Below, one piece after another: positions 24,761-33,564 of a stretch of 64,000 bases of DNA. Position 1 is the stretch's first letter. Every line of letters begins with the position of its first letter. Under the pieces are notes generated by a model. The model saw nothing but the letters and a program-made list of their open reading frames with translations. It was not told the DNA's origin and did not search any database. The translations under genes were made by a program, and so were the position numbers. Origin of the DNA: Marinospirillum alkaliphilum DSM 21637 (GTDB lineage: Bacteria > Pseudomonadota > Gammaproteobacteria > Pseudomonadales > Halomonadaceae); contig NZ_FPJW01000008.1 in the NCBI RefSeq assembly GCF_900119735.1, forward strand, positions 62,001 to 126,000, given 5' to 3'.

Positions 24761-26070
24761 ACGGTTTTCCTTGCATACAAGCGTTGTCCTGCGACCCAAG
24801 TGGCGGCAATGGCCTGCTCGCCTCCCAGAAACATCAGGGCAAAGAGTTTTTCCTCTAGTGTTTCCGCCAGTTGGCAACGTTTGTTGAGTAATGGTGTGGC
24901 AGCGGTATCCAGTAACACCAGGTCGGCGTATTTGCCGGGTTCCAGGCTGCCGATCTGCTGCTCCAGTCCCAGTGCACGGGCATTGCCCAGGGTGATCTGA
25001 TAAAAAGCCTGCTGCGGGTTGAGGTCGGCACCTTGCAGACGGGCAACCTTGTAGGCTTCTCCGAGCGTGGTTAGCAGCGAAAAGCTAGTGCCACCACCCA
25101 CATCGGTGGCCAGGCTGAGCCGAATCTGTTCACGGTGGCAGCGTTCCAGATCAAACAGACCACTGCCCAGAAACAGGTTGGAGGTGGGGCAGAAGGCAAT
25201 CACTGATCCGCTTGCTGCCATCTGTTGCCATTCCCGATCACTCAGGTGAATGCAGTGACCAAACAGGCTGCGTTCACCCAGCAGGCCGTAGTGGTCATAC
25301 ACATCCAGATAATCCTTCGCCTTGGGATAGAGCTCTTTCACCCAGGCCACTTCCTTGAGGTTTTCACTCAGGTGCGTCTGCAGGTAAACCTCCGGGTGTT
25401 CACGGCGCAACTGGCCAACCCGTGTCAGTTGTTCCGGGCTGCTGGTGGGTGCAAAGCGTGGAGTAAGTACATACTTCAGACGTCCCTGGCCGTGCCAGCG
25501 CTCAATCAATGCCTTGCTGTCGTGATAGGCAGAATCCGGTGTATCCAGTAGTTCTGGTGGTGCAAAACGGTCCATCATCACCTTGCCGGTCAGGATGGTC
25601 TGATGGCGGGCTTGCGCGGCATTGCACAGGGCATCCACCGAAACAGGATGGACGGTGGGATACACCACGGCGGTGGTGGTTCCGTTGCGCGCCAGTTGGT
25701 CGAGAAAGAAGTTGGCTTCTTCGGCGGCCAGTTGTGGATTGGCAAAGGCCATTTCGCGTGGAAAGGTGTATCGATTCAGCCAGTCCAGTAGTTGTTCGCC
25801 GTGTGAGGCGATGATGCCGGTCTGAGGGTAGTGAATGTGAGTGTCGATAAAGCCGGGCAGCAGCAGGCCGGTGAAGGATTCCACCAGTTGGTCTGGTGCA
25901 ATCTGTGGCAGCAGATCGCTGGCATGGCCAAGGGCTTCAATGCGTCCGTTGCGGATCAGCAGCAGCCCGTCAGGCCAGTGGCGCAAACCATCAGCAAAGT
26001 CGAGCATTTCACCCCGCAGTATCTGGATGCTGGACGGTGTGTTAGCAGCATCGATAGGTGGAGTAACCAT
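24757..26070 (-). CDS. guaD: Guanine deaminase
   Basis: Amidohydrolase of 437 residues that converts guanine to xanthine. The metal-binding GFIDTHIHYPQ is near residue 75-85, and later metal and substrate segments are QTHLSEN, GHCIHLSD and SLATDVGGGTSFS; the central RFAPTSSPEQL is typical of guanine deaminase. Its first 29 bases overlap the end of uraH in another frame. The N-terminal strand ILRGEMLDFADGL supports the ATG at 26070. With uraH it forms a purine-catabolism unit. Confidence 0.92.
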   Translation of the reverse strand: MVTPPIDAANTPSSIQILRGEMLDFADGLRHWPDGLLLIRNGRIEALGHASDLLPQIAPDQLVESFTGLLLPGFIDTHIHYPQTGIIASHGEQLLDWLNRYTFPREMAFANPQLAAEEANFFLDQLARNGTTTAVVYPTVHPVSVDALCNAAQARHQTILTGKVMMDRFAPPELLDTPDSAYHDSKALIERWHGQGRLKYVLTPRFAPTSSPEQLTRVGQLRREHPEVYLQTHLSENLKEVAWVKELYPKAKDYLDVYDHYGLLGERSLFGHCIHLSDREWQQMAASGSVIAFCPTSNLFLGSGLFDLERCHREQIRLSLATDVGGGTSFSLLTTLGEAYKVARLQGADLNPQQAFYQITLGNARALGLEQQIGSLEPGKYADLVLLDTAATPLLNKRCQLAETLEEKLFALMFLGGEQAIAATWVAGQRLYARKTV

Positions 26071-26383
26071 AGGGTGAAATCATCAGGGGAAGGTGGTGGT
26101 GTTCGTTGGCTGCAGCGATCAAAAACTCAATTTTGACCTGAGGGTAAAAGCAGGCTTCGGCACGATCGTTGTACCATTCTCCGGTGGCAAAAACCATCAG
26201 GTAGTGGCCGCTGTCGCGTTGATTTTCATCCAGCCAGTCCGTAATACGACCTTCTTTATTGGTTTTGCCTTCGGCCAGTAGTTGCCACTCCTGACCTTTA
26301 CGAACGTATAGTTGGATTTTCATGCCTACGGCTGGGCGACCGTGAGTGGTGTCCAGTACGTGGGCGGTGATCGGGCTGGGCAT
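26042..26383 (-). CDS. uraH: 5-hydroxyisourate hydrolase, with altered C-terminus
   Basis: Transthyretin-like protein of 113 residues that hydrolyses 5-hydroxyisourate in urate breakdown. It opens with ITAHVLDTTHGRPA, the histidine-containing strand, and ends SPYGYSTYRCC. The family normally ends YRGS, so the last two residues are unusual. Start at 26383 has GGAGG 6 bases upstream. The last 29 bases also encode the beginning of guaD in another frame, which may constrain the ending. Confidence 0.88.
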   Translation of the reverse strand: MPSPITAHVLDTTHGRPAVGMKIQLYVRKGQEWQLLAEGKTNKEGRITDWLDENQRDSGHYLMVFATGEWYNDRAEACFYPQVKIEFLIAAANEHHHLPLMISPYGYSTYRCC

Positions 26384-26468
26384 CAACAACCTCCCTGATG
26401 TTTTGGTTGGTTTGTTGATAAGGATAGTTGCTGAGAGGGATTTTTGTAGTGACTGTGTTTGCAGTCAT

Positions 26469-26502
26469 CCCGCAGCAGCCGGTTTTGCCTGGCTGCTGCG
26501 GG
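26469..26502. terminator. Strong hairpin after leuA
   Basis: CCCGCAGCAGCC and GGCTGCTGCGGG form a perfect 12-bp stem with a 10-base loop, 13 bases downstream of the leuA stop codon. No T-run follows on the minus strand, so a Rho-dependent or processing role is possible. Confidence 0.55.
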
Positions 26503-26514
26503 ACAAAAGGGTTT

Positions 26515-28185
26515 TTAAGCGGCCTGGGTTTCCACTGTGGCCAGCGTCGGGCTGACTGCAGCCAGCACGGCATTGAGGTTGGCGGCCACGGTGTCTTCAC
26601 TGATGGCCACGCCACAGCAGACCTGTTCACCCACTTTTAACTGAATGTAGGTCACGGCCTTGGCATCACTGCCGGTGGACAGGGCGTGTTCGCTGTATTC
26701 GGTGATCTGGATTTCCTGATCCAGCACCTGTTTCAGGGCTTCGGTCAGGGCATGGAGTGCGCCCTTGCCTTCACCCTGCAGTTCACCGCTGCGCCCCTGT
26801 TGCCGGATCACGGCAGTCAGGTAGTCGCGGTCACTGCGCTCCAGCTTGTAGCTGACCAGCTCAGCAAGCATCGGATTGCTCAGGTAGGTCTGGTCGAAGG
26901 CATCCCAGATTTCCTGGCGTTTTAATTCCCGTGCTTCGGCTTCAGTGCGTGCCTGCACCACTCTGGCAAACTCCACCTGCAACCAGCGGGGTAACTTCAG
27001 GCCATAGTCGGCTTCCAGCACATACGCCACACCGCCCTTGCCGGACTGACTGTTGATGCGAATGACCGCTTCGTAGGTGCGGCCCAGATCCTGTGGATCA
27101 ATCGGCAGGTAGGCCACATTCCAGCCCTGTTCGGGCTTTTGCTGGCTGAGGCTTTTTTTGATGGCATCCTGGTGGCTGCCGGAGAAGGCGGTGTAAACCA
27201 GTTCACCCACCCAGGGGTGGCGTGGATTGACCGGAATCTGCGTGCAGGCTTCCACCACCTCAACAATTTCCTGGGCATCGGCCAGATAAAGTTCCGGGTC
27301 CACCCCCTGGCTGTAGAGGTTCATTGCCATGGTGATCACATCCATGTTGCCGGTGCGCTCACCATTGCCCATCAGAGTGCCTTCCACCCGGTCGGCACCG
27401 GCCATGATGCCGAGTTCGGCGGCAGCCACGGCACAGCCCCGATCATTGTGGGTGTGCAGGCTGATTTCAATGCAGTCGCGCTGGGCAATGTGGCGGCAGA
27501 ACCATTCAATCTGGTCGGCAAACACATTGGGCGTGGACATTTCCACGGTGGCCGGCAGGTTGAGGATGATTTTTTTCTCGGGTGTCGGCTGCCATTCCTT
27601 GACCACCGCATCACAGATTTCCACGGCAAAATCCAGCTCGGTGCCGGTGAAACTTTCCGGCGAGTACTCCAGGCGCCAGTCGGTGGCCGGGTGTTTTGCA
27701 ACCCGCTCTTTCACCATCCGCACACCGGAGACGGCTATCTCAATGATTTCCTCACGGCTCATGCGGAACACCTGCTCCCGCTGCACGGTGGAGGTGGAGT
27801 TGTAAACGTGCACTATGGCTTTTCTGACGCCCTGCAAAGCCTCAATGGTGCGGTCAATCAGGTGTTCCCGCGCCTGGGTGAGTACTTGCACCGTCACATC
27901 ATCAGGGATCATGTTTTCTTCGATCAGTGCCCGCACAAAATCAAAGTCCGGCTGGGATGCGGCAGGAAAGCCCACTTCGATCTGTTTGAAGCCGATTTTC
28001 ACCAGCAACTGGAACAGGCGTTTTTTCTGTTCCACCGTCATCGGGTCAACCAGTGCCTGGTTGCCATCACGCAGATCCACGCTGCACCAGATCGGTGCCT
28101 TGTTGATGACCTGGTCAGGCCACTGGCGGTCTTTTAACTGCACAGGGGGAAAAGGGCGGTATTTAGTGTGGTCGTAACGGCTCAT
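26515..28185 (-). CDS. leuA: 2-Isopropylmalate synthase
   Basis: First committed enzyme of leucine synthesis, condensing acetyl-CoA with 2-oxoisovalerate; 556 residues, the long type-2 LeuA form. The N-terminal TIM barrel shows WCSVDLRDGNQAL (divalent-metal motif), IEVGFPAASQPDFDF and the HTHNDRGCAVAAAELG motif; the C-terminal 120 residues are the LeuA regulatory domain that senses leucine. Start at 28185; an in-frame GTG at 28197 is also possible. It is divergent from an Lrp-type regulator. Confidence 0.94.
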   Translation of the reverse strand: MSRYDHTKYRPFPPVQLKDRQWPDQVINKAPIWCSVDLRDGNQALVDPMTVEQKKRLFQLLVKIGFKQIEVGFPAASQPDFDFVRALIEENMIPDDVTVQVLTQAREHLIDRTIEALQGVRKAIVHVYNSTSTVQREQVFRMSREEIIEIAVSGVRMVKERVAKHPATDWRLEYSPESFTGTELDFAVEICDAVVKEWQPTPEKKIILNLPATVEMSTPNVFADQIEWFCRHIAQRDCIEISLHTHNDRGCAVAAAELGIMAGADRVEGTLMGNGERTGNMDVITMAMNLYSQGVDPELYLADAQEIVEVVEACTQIPVNPRHPWVGELVYTAFSGSHQDAIKKSLSQQKPEQGWNVAYLPIDPQDLGRTYEAVIRINSQSGKGGVAYVLEADYGLKLPRWLQVEFARVVQARTEAEARELKRQEIWDAFDQTYLSNPMLAELVSYKLERSDRDYLTAVIRQQGRSGELQGEGKGALHALTEALKQVLDQEIQITEYSEHALSTGSDAKAVTYIQLKVGEQVCCGVAISEDTVAANLNAVLAAVSPTLATVETQAA

Positions 28186-28375
28186 GGCGGTTCTCACAAA
28201 ATAGGGCGGGTAGCCCGGATTGATTCATGGTGCAAAGTTTAGCGCAGGGTAAGCGGTAAAAAATTGCAAAGGTGCCTCGATAAAAACTTTTTTTGCATGT
28301 TTATCGCGTAAAATGGTTGCTCATTGGTGTTAAATTGCTTTTATGGCTTTTATTGCGCTTTCAGGAGGGCTTAGC

Positions 28376-28849
28376 ATGAAACTGGATCGTACCGACCGAC
28401 GTATTCTGGATGCCTTGCAAAAGGATAGCAGCATCAGCAATCAGGACCTGGCAGAGCAGGTGGGTTTATCGGCATCACCCTGCTCGCGGCGGGTGAAACA
28501 ATTGCAGGATGAAGGTTTCATCAGCCGTTATGTGGCACGACTGAACCAATCAAAACTGGGGTTAAAACTCACGGCCTTCATTCAGATTGCACTGGATCGT
28601 CACACACCGGATCGTTTTGCCGAATTTGACCGGATTGTCAGCAACTGCCCGGAGGTGGTGGAGTGTTATCTGGTCACCGGGCAGAGTGCTGACTACACCG
28701 TTAAGGTGATCGTGCCGGACATGGAGTATTACCAGGAGTTTTTGCTTAACACCATCACACAGATCCCCGGTGTCACCGGTGTGCACTCCAGCTTTGTGAT
28801 GCGCAAGGTGGTGGATAACACCGAAGTGTCACTCAAGCACCTGGGCTGA
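28376..28849 (+). CDS. Lrp/AsnC-family transcriptional regulator
   Basis: DNA-binding regulator of 157 residues. The N-terminal helix-turn-helix (LDRTDRRILDALQKDSSISNQDLAEQVGLSASPCSRRVKQL) is followed by the AsnC ligand-binding domain with VVECYLVTGQSADY. Start at 28376 with GGAGGG 8 bases upstream. Divergent from leuA across about 190 bases, so control of leucine synthesis is plausible. Homologues respond to amino acids. Confidence 0.9.
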   Translation: MKLDRTDRRILDALQKDSSISNQDLAEQVGLSASPCSRRVKQLQDEGFISRYVARLNQSKLGLKLTAFIQIALDRHTPDRFAEFDRIVSNCPEVVECYLVTGQSADYTVKVIVPDMEYYQEFLLNTITQIPGVTGVHSSFVMRKVVDNTEVSLKHLG

Positions 28850-28940
28850 TTACACCCTGCTGTCTGAACGTGTGGAATTTGACTGCCTCTTTGAATGAAT
28901 ATACGATTTATATATGTTTCGTATATTTTGTGGGGTTGTC

Positions 28941-29165
28941 ATGGGTATTGTGAAAATTTCGGATCGCTTGCATGAGGATCTGCGACTGGCCAGTCAGGCC
29001 ATGGCGCGTTCGGTGAATGCTCAGGCAGAGTTCTGGATGCGGCTGGGTATGCTGGCTGAGCTGTATCCGGATCTGAATTACAACCAGTTGAAAATTCGCC
29101 TGTTAAAAGCGGAATCGGGTTCATTGAAGGAGTGGGTGGATGAACTCGATCAAGCTCAAGTCTGA
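28941..29165 (+). CDS. ParD-like antitoxin-family protein
   Basis: Small protein of 74 residues resembling the ParD-like family (DUF3423): MGIVKISDRLHEDLRLASQAMARSVNAQAEFWMRLGMLAEL. The family has a ribbon-helix-helix fold, but no ParE-type toxin accompanies it. Its last 26 bases overlap the start of the methionine aminopeptidase gene, so the two are translationally coupled. GGGG lies 5 bases before the ATG at 28941. Confidence 0.75.
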   Translation: MGIVKISDRLHEDLRLASQAMARSVNAQAEFWMRLGMLAELYPDLNYNQLKIRLLKAESGSLKEWVDELDQAQV

Positions 29166-29964
29166 GGCGGAACTGGAACTGATGCGTGAATCCGGGCGCT
29201 TGCTGGCGGATGTATTCATGCAGCTGAATGACTGGGTGCAGCCGGGCGTGACCAGCATGGCGCTGAATGATCGGGTGGAGGCTTACATTGTTGAAGTATT
29301 AAAGGCCCGGCCAGCCAGCAAGGGACAGTATGACTACCCTTATGTGCTGAATGCCTCGATCAATGAGGAGGTCTGCCACGGCATGCCGGATCACCGGCGT
29401 CTGAAATCCGGGCAGATCATCAATCTGGATATCACGCTGGAGAAAAATGGTTTTATTGCCGATTCCAGCAAGATGTATCTGGTGGGTGAGGTGTCGCCTC
29501 AGGCGCGGCGATTGGTGAAAACCACCTATGAAGCCCTGTGGACCGGGATTCGTATGGTGCGTCCCGGTGCAAGGCTGGGTGATGTGGGGCATGCCATACA
29601 GCAGTATGCGCAGGCTGCAGGTTATTCGGTGGTGCGGGAATACTGTGGTCATGGCATCGGGCGGGAAATGCATGAAGCCCCGCAGGTGCTGCATTTTGGT
29701 ATTCCCGGTACCGGTGTGGTTCTGGAGCCGGGCATGACTTTCACCATTGAGCCGATGCTGAATCAGGGCAGCCACAAGGTCAGAACTTTGAGTGACGACT
29801 GGACGGTGGTGACCCGTGACGGTCAGTTGTCCGCCCAGTGGGAGCACACCCTTGCGGTTACGGAAAGTGGGGTGGAGGTGCTGACGCTCAGACCTGAAGA
29901 AACTCATCTGCTGGCCAGCAGTTCCAGTCGTTCACTGATGTCACAGGCACTGACAAAAGCCTGA
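29140..29964 (+). CDS. map: Type I methionine aminopeptidase
   Basis: Dinuclear-metal peptidase of 274 residues that removes initiator methionine. Ligand segments are LDITLEKNGFIADSSKMY (two Asp), GHGIGREMHEAP (His), TIEPML (Glu) and QWEHTLAVT (Glu). Family members usually read DGYHGDTS at the second Asp; here it is FIADSSKM. With the upstream ParD-like gene it may be a second, accessory MetAP rather than the essential housekeeping copy. Its 3' end overlaps the convergent ABC-F gene by 61 bases. Confidence 0.9.
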   Translation: MNSIKLKSEAELELMRESGRLLADVFMQLNDWVQPGVTSMALNDRVEAYIVEVLKARPASKGQYDYPYVLNASINEEVCHGMPDHRRLKSGQIINLDITLEKNGFIADSSKMYLVGEVSPQARRLVKTTYEALWTGIRMVRPGARLGDVGHAIQQYAQAAGYSVVREYCGHGIGREMHEAPQVLHFGIPGTGVVLEPGMTFTIEPMLNQGSHKVRTLSDDWTVVTRDGQLSAQWEHTLAVTESGVEVLTLRPEETHLLASSSSRSLMSQALTKA

Positions 29965-31472
29965 TCATGGCTGACCAGCAATAGGGCACCGGGCCAGTTG
30001 CTGATCAGTGCTGCCAGTTGTGCCTTGCTGTTCAGATCCAGATGGTTGTCGGGTTCATCCAGCAGTAGCAGCCCGGTGTCTGGCTGACGGGTGGCCATCA
30101 ACAGTGCCAGTTTCATCCGCTCACCGCCACTCAGTTGTGCCACCGGCAAGGCTGCTCGCTCACGCCGCAGCCCCATGTTGGCCAGCAGGGTACGGGCATC
30201 ACTTTCCGGCAGACCGGGTGCTGCCTGCTGCAGGTTCTGCAGTGCACTGGTTCCGGGATTCAGCAGGGAAAAATGCTGATCCAGGTAACAAGGGCGAGTG
30301 TGCAGGTGGACTTCACCGTGGATGGCGGGCAGGCTGCCGAGCAGCACTTGCAGCAGGGTGGATTTGCCGCTGCCGTTGTTGCCGCACAGCTGCATTTTAT
30401 GCCCTTGATCGAGACTGAACGTCAGGGGTGTCTGCTGGCCTCTGGGCAATTGCACGTCAATCACATCCAGCAATCGCCCCTTGCCACTTAACCGGGTTGG
30501 CAGGTGGAGTTTCTGTTCATCCAGTCTGGCCTGTTGCTGGCGCAGCAGTTGTTGCTGTTGCTGCAGTTGTTGCTGTTGCTGGTCACGCAGACGGGATTGC
30601 TGGCCGGAATGTTGTTCGGCACGGTTCTTTTTCATGTCCAGCAGCAGTTTGCCCTGGCTGCCGGAAGTACGCTGTTGTTTGCCGGTGCGGGCACGGCGTG
30701 CAGCGCGTTCACGACTCTGCTGTGCCTGGTTTTGTACTTCCTGCAAGCGTTGCTCGGTGTTGTCCAGTCTGCGTTGCAAAGCTTGCTGCTCCAGCCTGCG
30801 TTGCTGTTGCCAGAAGCTGTAGTTGCCGCCATAACGGTGGATGCCGGTGGTGTCCAGCTCCAGAATTTCATCCATCTGCTCCAGCAGTTGCTGATCATGG
30901 CTGACCAGCAGCAGGCCGCCTCGATACTGCTGAATCTGTTCGATCAACCACTGGCGTCCTTCAGCATCCAGATGATTGGAGGGTTCATCCAGCAGCAACA
31001 GATCAACCGGATGACTGAACAGCCACTGCAAGGCCAGTCGGGTTTGCTGGCCACCACTGAGTTGCGCCAGCGGCAGTTGTGGATCGGCAGGCAGGCCAAG
31101 GGACGTCAGTAATTGATTCAGCTCCTCCGCCAGCAACCAGCGATCAGCAAGCAGCTCCAGATCTTCGGCGCTGCCCTGCCCCTGTTGCAGTCGCAGCAGC
31201 GCTTTCAAGGGTGCTTCAATGCCCAGCAAAGTGGCCACTGAGCCCTGTAGATCCGGCAGTTGTGAAAGCCAGGCCAGACTGCCCTGTTGCAGGATCTGCC
31301 CGGTATCGGGTTGCAGCTGGCCGATGAGCAGTGCCAGCAAAGTGGACTTGCCACAGCCGTTGTGACCCACCAGCCCGGTGCGATGAGGCTCCAACCGAAA
31401 GGAGAGGTTGTGGAACAGGGGGGTGCCCTGATCAAAGGAAAAGGTGATGGAACGCACATCAAGTAAAGGCAT
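29904..31472 (-). CDS. ABC-F family ATPase
   Basis: Protein of 522 residues with two ABC domains and no membrane segment. Walker A motifs are GHNGCGKST (about residues 36-44) and GNNGSGKST (about 363-371); signatures LSGGQQTRLAL and LSGGERMKLAL follow. A Gln/Arg-rich linker of about 100 residues (EQRLQEVQNQAQQSRERAARRAR; later poly-Gln) separates the domains. ABC-F proteins act on the ribosome, in translation or antibiotic protection. I cannot assign EttA, Uup, YbiT or YheS with certainty. Confidence 0.88.
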   Translation of the reverse strand: MPLLDVRSITFSFDQGTPLFHNLSFRLEPHRTGLVGHNGCGKSTLLALLIGQLQPDTGQILQQGSLAWLSQLPDLQGSVATLLGIEAPLKALLRLQQGQGSAEDLELLADRWLLAEELNQLLTSLGLPADPQLPLAQLSGGQQTRLALQWLFSHPVDLLLLDEPSNHLDAEGRQWLIEQIQQYRGGLLLVSHDQQLLEQMDEILELDTTGIHRYGGNYSFWQQQRRLEQQALQRRLDNTEQRLQEVQNQAQQSRERAARRARTGKQQRTSGSQGKLLLDMKKNRAEQHSGQQSRLRDQQQQQLQQQQQLLRQQQARLDEQKLHLPTRLSGKGRLLDVIDVQLPRGQQTPLTFSLDQGHKMQLCGNNGSGKSTLLQVLLGSLPAIHGEVHLHTRPCYLDQHFSLLNPGTSALQNLQQAAPGLPESDARTLLANMGLRRERAALPVAQLSGGERMKLALLMATRQPDTGLLLLDEPDNHLDLNSKAQLAALISNWPGALLLVSHDQAFVSACDISERLELLASR

Positions 31473-31674
31473 GAAAACCGAACTCCGCAGTTTTGAAAGT
31501 GGAAAACAATCAAAGTGGGGTTCAGTGCTTCATGGGTGCGGACCGTCCTTAAGGAAATACATTTGCAGGATTGACGGGAATCAGCTTAGCTTTAATGCAT
31601 CAACTGGCGCAAGTTTTCTGTTTTTTGTGGCCAGGCGCAAGGGTTGTTCAGATGTTTTCAGTAAGGGGTTTCTT

Positions 31675-32421
31675 ATGCTGCCTGCTCTTTTCATTTCTCA
31701 CGGTTCCCCCATGATGGCGCTGGAAAAAGGCCCGGATCAGGATTTTCTGCGAGAGCTGGGGCAGCAATATCAACCCCGTGCACTGCTGGTGATTTCGGCG
31801 CACTGGGAGACGGATGAACTGCAGATCAGTAATAGCCCGAAGCCGGAAACCATTCATGATTTTTATGGCTTTCCACCGGCCTTGTTTGCCTGCAGTTACC
31901 CGGCTGCCGGGGATCCGGCACTGGCAGAACGGGTGGCCGCGTTGACACAGGCACGCCAGGTGAAGCGAGGTCTGGATCACGGGGCCTGGGTGCCATTGAT
32001 GTTGATGTATCCACAGGCCGATATCCCGGTGGTGTCCTTGTCTTTGCCTTCGAGCTGGAGTGCAGAACAACTGCATCAACTGGGTCAGCAGCTGGCACCC
32101 TTGCGAGAAGATGGGGTGCTGGTGATCGGTTCCGGTAGCCTGACTCATAACCTGCGGGCCATTCAATGGCGGGCCGCACATGGTGAAGCGGCGGACTGGG
32201 TGATGGCTTTTGCTGACTGGGTTGAAAAAAACCTGTTGTCGGATCAGCCACTCACCCTGTTGGACTGGCAAAACCAGGCTCCTTTTGCCCATGAAAATCA
32301 CCCGACACCGGAGCACTTTCAGCCACTGCTGGTCGCTCTGGGGGCTGGAAATCAGCCGCAGAAGCTGTACCGCTCTTACAGTCATGGTGTGCTGGCCATG
32401 GATGTTTATGGATTTTTTTGA
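31675..32421 (+). CDS. DODA-type extradiol ring-cleavage dioxygenase (YgiD-like)
   Basis: Class III extradiol dioxygenase of 248 residues. Metal-site segments are LFISHGSPMMAL, VISAHWE, GLDHGAWVPLMLMYP and GSGSLTHNL, the YgiD/DODA arrangement acting on DOPA-like catechols. I start it at 31675, where AAGGGG lies 8 bases upstream; the upstream in-frame stretch from 31444 has no support. Its 3' end overlaps the convergent LysR gene by 16 bases. Confidence 0.9.
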   Translation: MLPALFISHGSPMMALEKGPDQDFLRELGQQYQPRALLVISAHWETDELQISNSPKPETIHDFYGFPPALFACSYPAAGDPALAERVAALTQARQVKRGLDHGAWVPLMLMYPQADIPVVSLSLPSSWSAEQLHQLGQQLAPLREDGVLVIGSGSLTHNLRAIQWRAAHGEAADWVMAFADWVEKNLLSDQPLTLLDWQNQAPFAHENHPTPEHFQPLLVALGAGNQPQKLYRSYSHGVLAMDVYGFF

Positions 32422-33347
32422 TGCAGGGCTGCCAGCAGTTGTTCCCGTATCCAGATCATGCGGGGGTCACGGTGGTGGCGGCTGTGCCAGTAAAGGTAAA
32501 ACGTCACCGGTGGCTGTTCCAGTGCGGCAGGCAGGGGTTGGATGATCAGCGCCCGGTTGTGACCGATGCGTTCGGCCAGTCGCAGGGGCAGGGTGAAGAT
32601 CAGGTCGGTGTGCTCACAGAAGTCGGCCACCGACATGAAGCTGGATAAACGCAGCATCACCTGACGCTGTAAACCCAGTTCAGCCAATGCCAGATCCATG
32701 CTGCCGGGTCCCTTGCCGGTGATGGAAACCATGCCATGTGCAGCAGCGGCATAAGCCTCTACCGTCAGTGGTCGCCCGGCCAGTGGGTGATCAGCAGCCA
32801 TGATGCAGCGCATCGGCATTTCATCAATCACCATGCGATGCAGGTTGCTTTCTGCAGTGGCCGGATGCAGGCCGCTGAAACTGAACTGCACTTCATCCCG
32901 ATCCAGCATGTCAAAGGTGTCCAGCTCCTGACGCACGGTTTCCAGTCGCAGGCCGGGTGCCAGTTGCCGCAGGCGTTGCACCAGTGGCGGGAAGTAGATG
33001 GCCAGCTCCAGGTCCAGTCCGGTTAATCGAATCAGGCTGGTGTCGGTGGCAGGATCAAACCCCGGTTGCTGAATCAATTGTTCAGCTTGCTGCAATAATG
33101 CATTGAGCTGGGGTTGCAGCTGTCTGGCGCGGCTACTGAGATCATAACCTCGGCTGGTTCTGACCAGCAGCGGATCCTGCAAGGCTTCTCGCAAGCGTGC
33201 CAAAGCCCTGCTGACGGCTGGCTGACTCATGTTGAGCTGTTCTGCAGCATGGGAAACGTGGCGTTCCTGCAGCAATGCCTGCAGCACCGGCAACAGATTC
33301 AGATCCAGGGTTCTTAAATTCATTTCGCGCATAGCAGCTATCTTCAT
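32406..33347 (-). CDS. LysR-family transcriptional regulator
   Basis: LysR-type regulator of up to 313 residues. The N-terminal helix-turn-helix reads LQERHVSHAAEQLNMSQPAVSRALARLREAL, with the NodD-like opening NLRTLDLNLLPVL, and the effector domain follows. Starts at 33347, 33332 and 33323 are all possible, none with a clear ribosome binding site. Convergent with the dioxygenase gene; a structured repeat lies just upstream of its start. Confidence 0.87.
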   Translation of the reverse strand: MKIAAMREMNLRTLDLNLLPVLQALLQERHVSHAAEQLNMSQPAVSRALARLREALQDPLLVRTSRGYDLSSRARQLQPQLNALLQQAEQLIQQPGFDPATDTSLIRLTGLDLELAIYFPPLVQRLRQLAPGLRLETVRQELDTFDMLDRDEVQFSFSGLHPATAESNLHRMVIDEMPMRCIMAADHPLAGRPLTVEAYAAAAHGMVSITGKGPGSMDLALAELGLQRQVMLRLSSFMSVADFCEHTDLIFTLPLRLAERIGHNRALIIQPLPAALEQPPVTFYLYWHSRHHRDPRMIWIREQLLAALHQKNP

Positions 33348-33395
33348 TATGCATTAGACGGATTTATTCTGACCGCTCAGAATGCATCCATCAAG

Positions 33396-33536
33396 GGAAC
33401 CTCTGATCAACGTCATGAGCGCAGGTCAGGCAAGGCGAAATTGACCGAAAAAGCGGAGTTTACACGGAGTAAATGAGCATTTTGAGAGCAATTTCAACGC
33501 AGCATCAGCTAGCGCAATAGATAATCAGATGTTTCC
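33396..33536. repeat. MITE-like intergenic repeat with terminal inverted repeats
   Basis: About 141 bases. The left end GGAACCTCTGATCA matches the complement of the right end (TAATCAGATGTTTCC) with small differences. It contains the AAGCGGAGTTTACACGGAG and AGTAAATGAGCATTTTGAG stretches and no ORF. It lies between the LysR gene and the cytochrome b gene and its right end touches the latter's leader. Repeats with such ends occur in other gammaproteobacteria as I recall, but a database check is needed. Confidence 0.5.
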
Positions 33537-33564
33537 AGAGTTGTTGCATAAGAGGTTGGAAGTA

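Noticed and set aside
27139-28137. 332-residue frame antisense to leuA
   Set aside because: Shadow of leuA; composition reflects the complementary codon bias.
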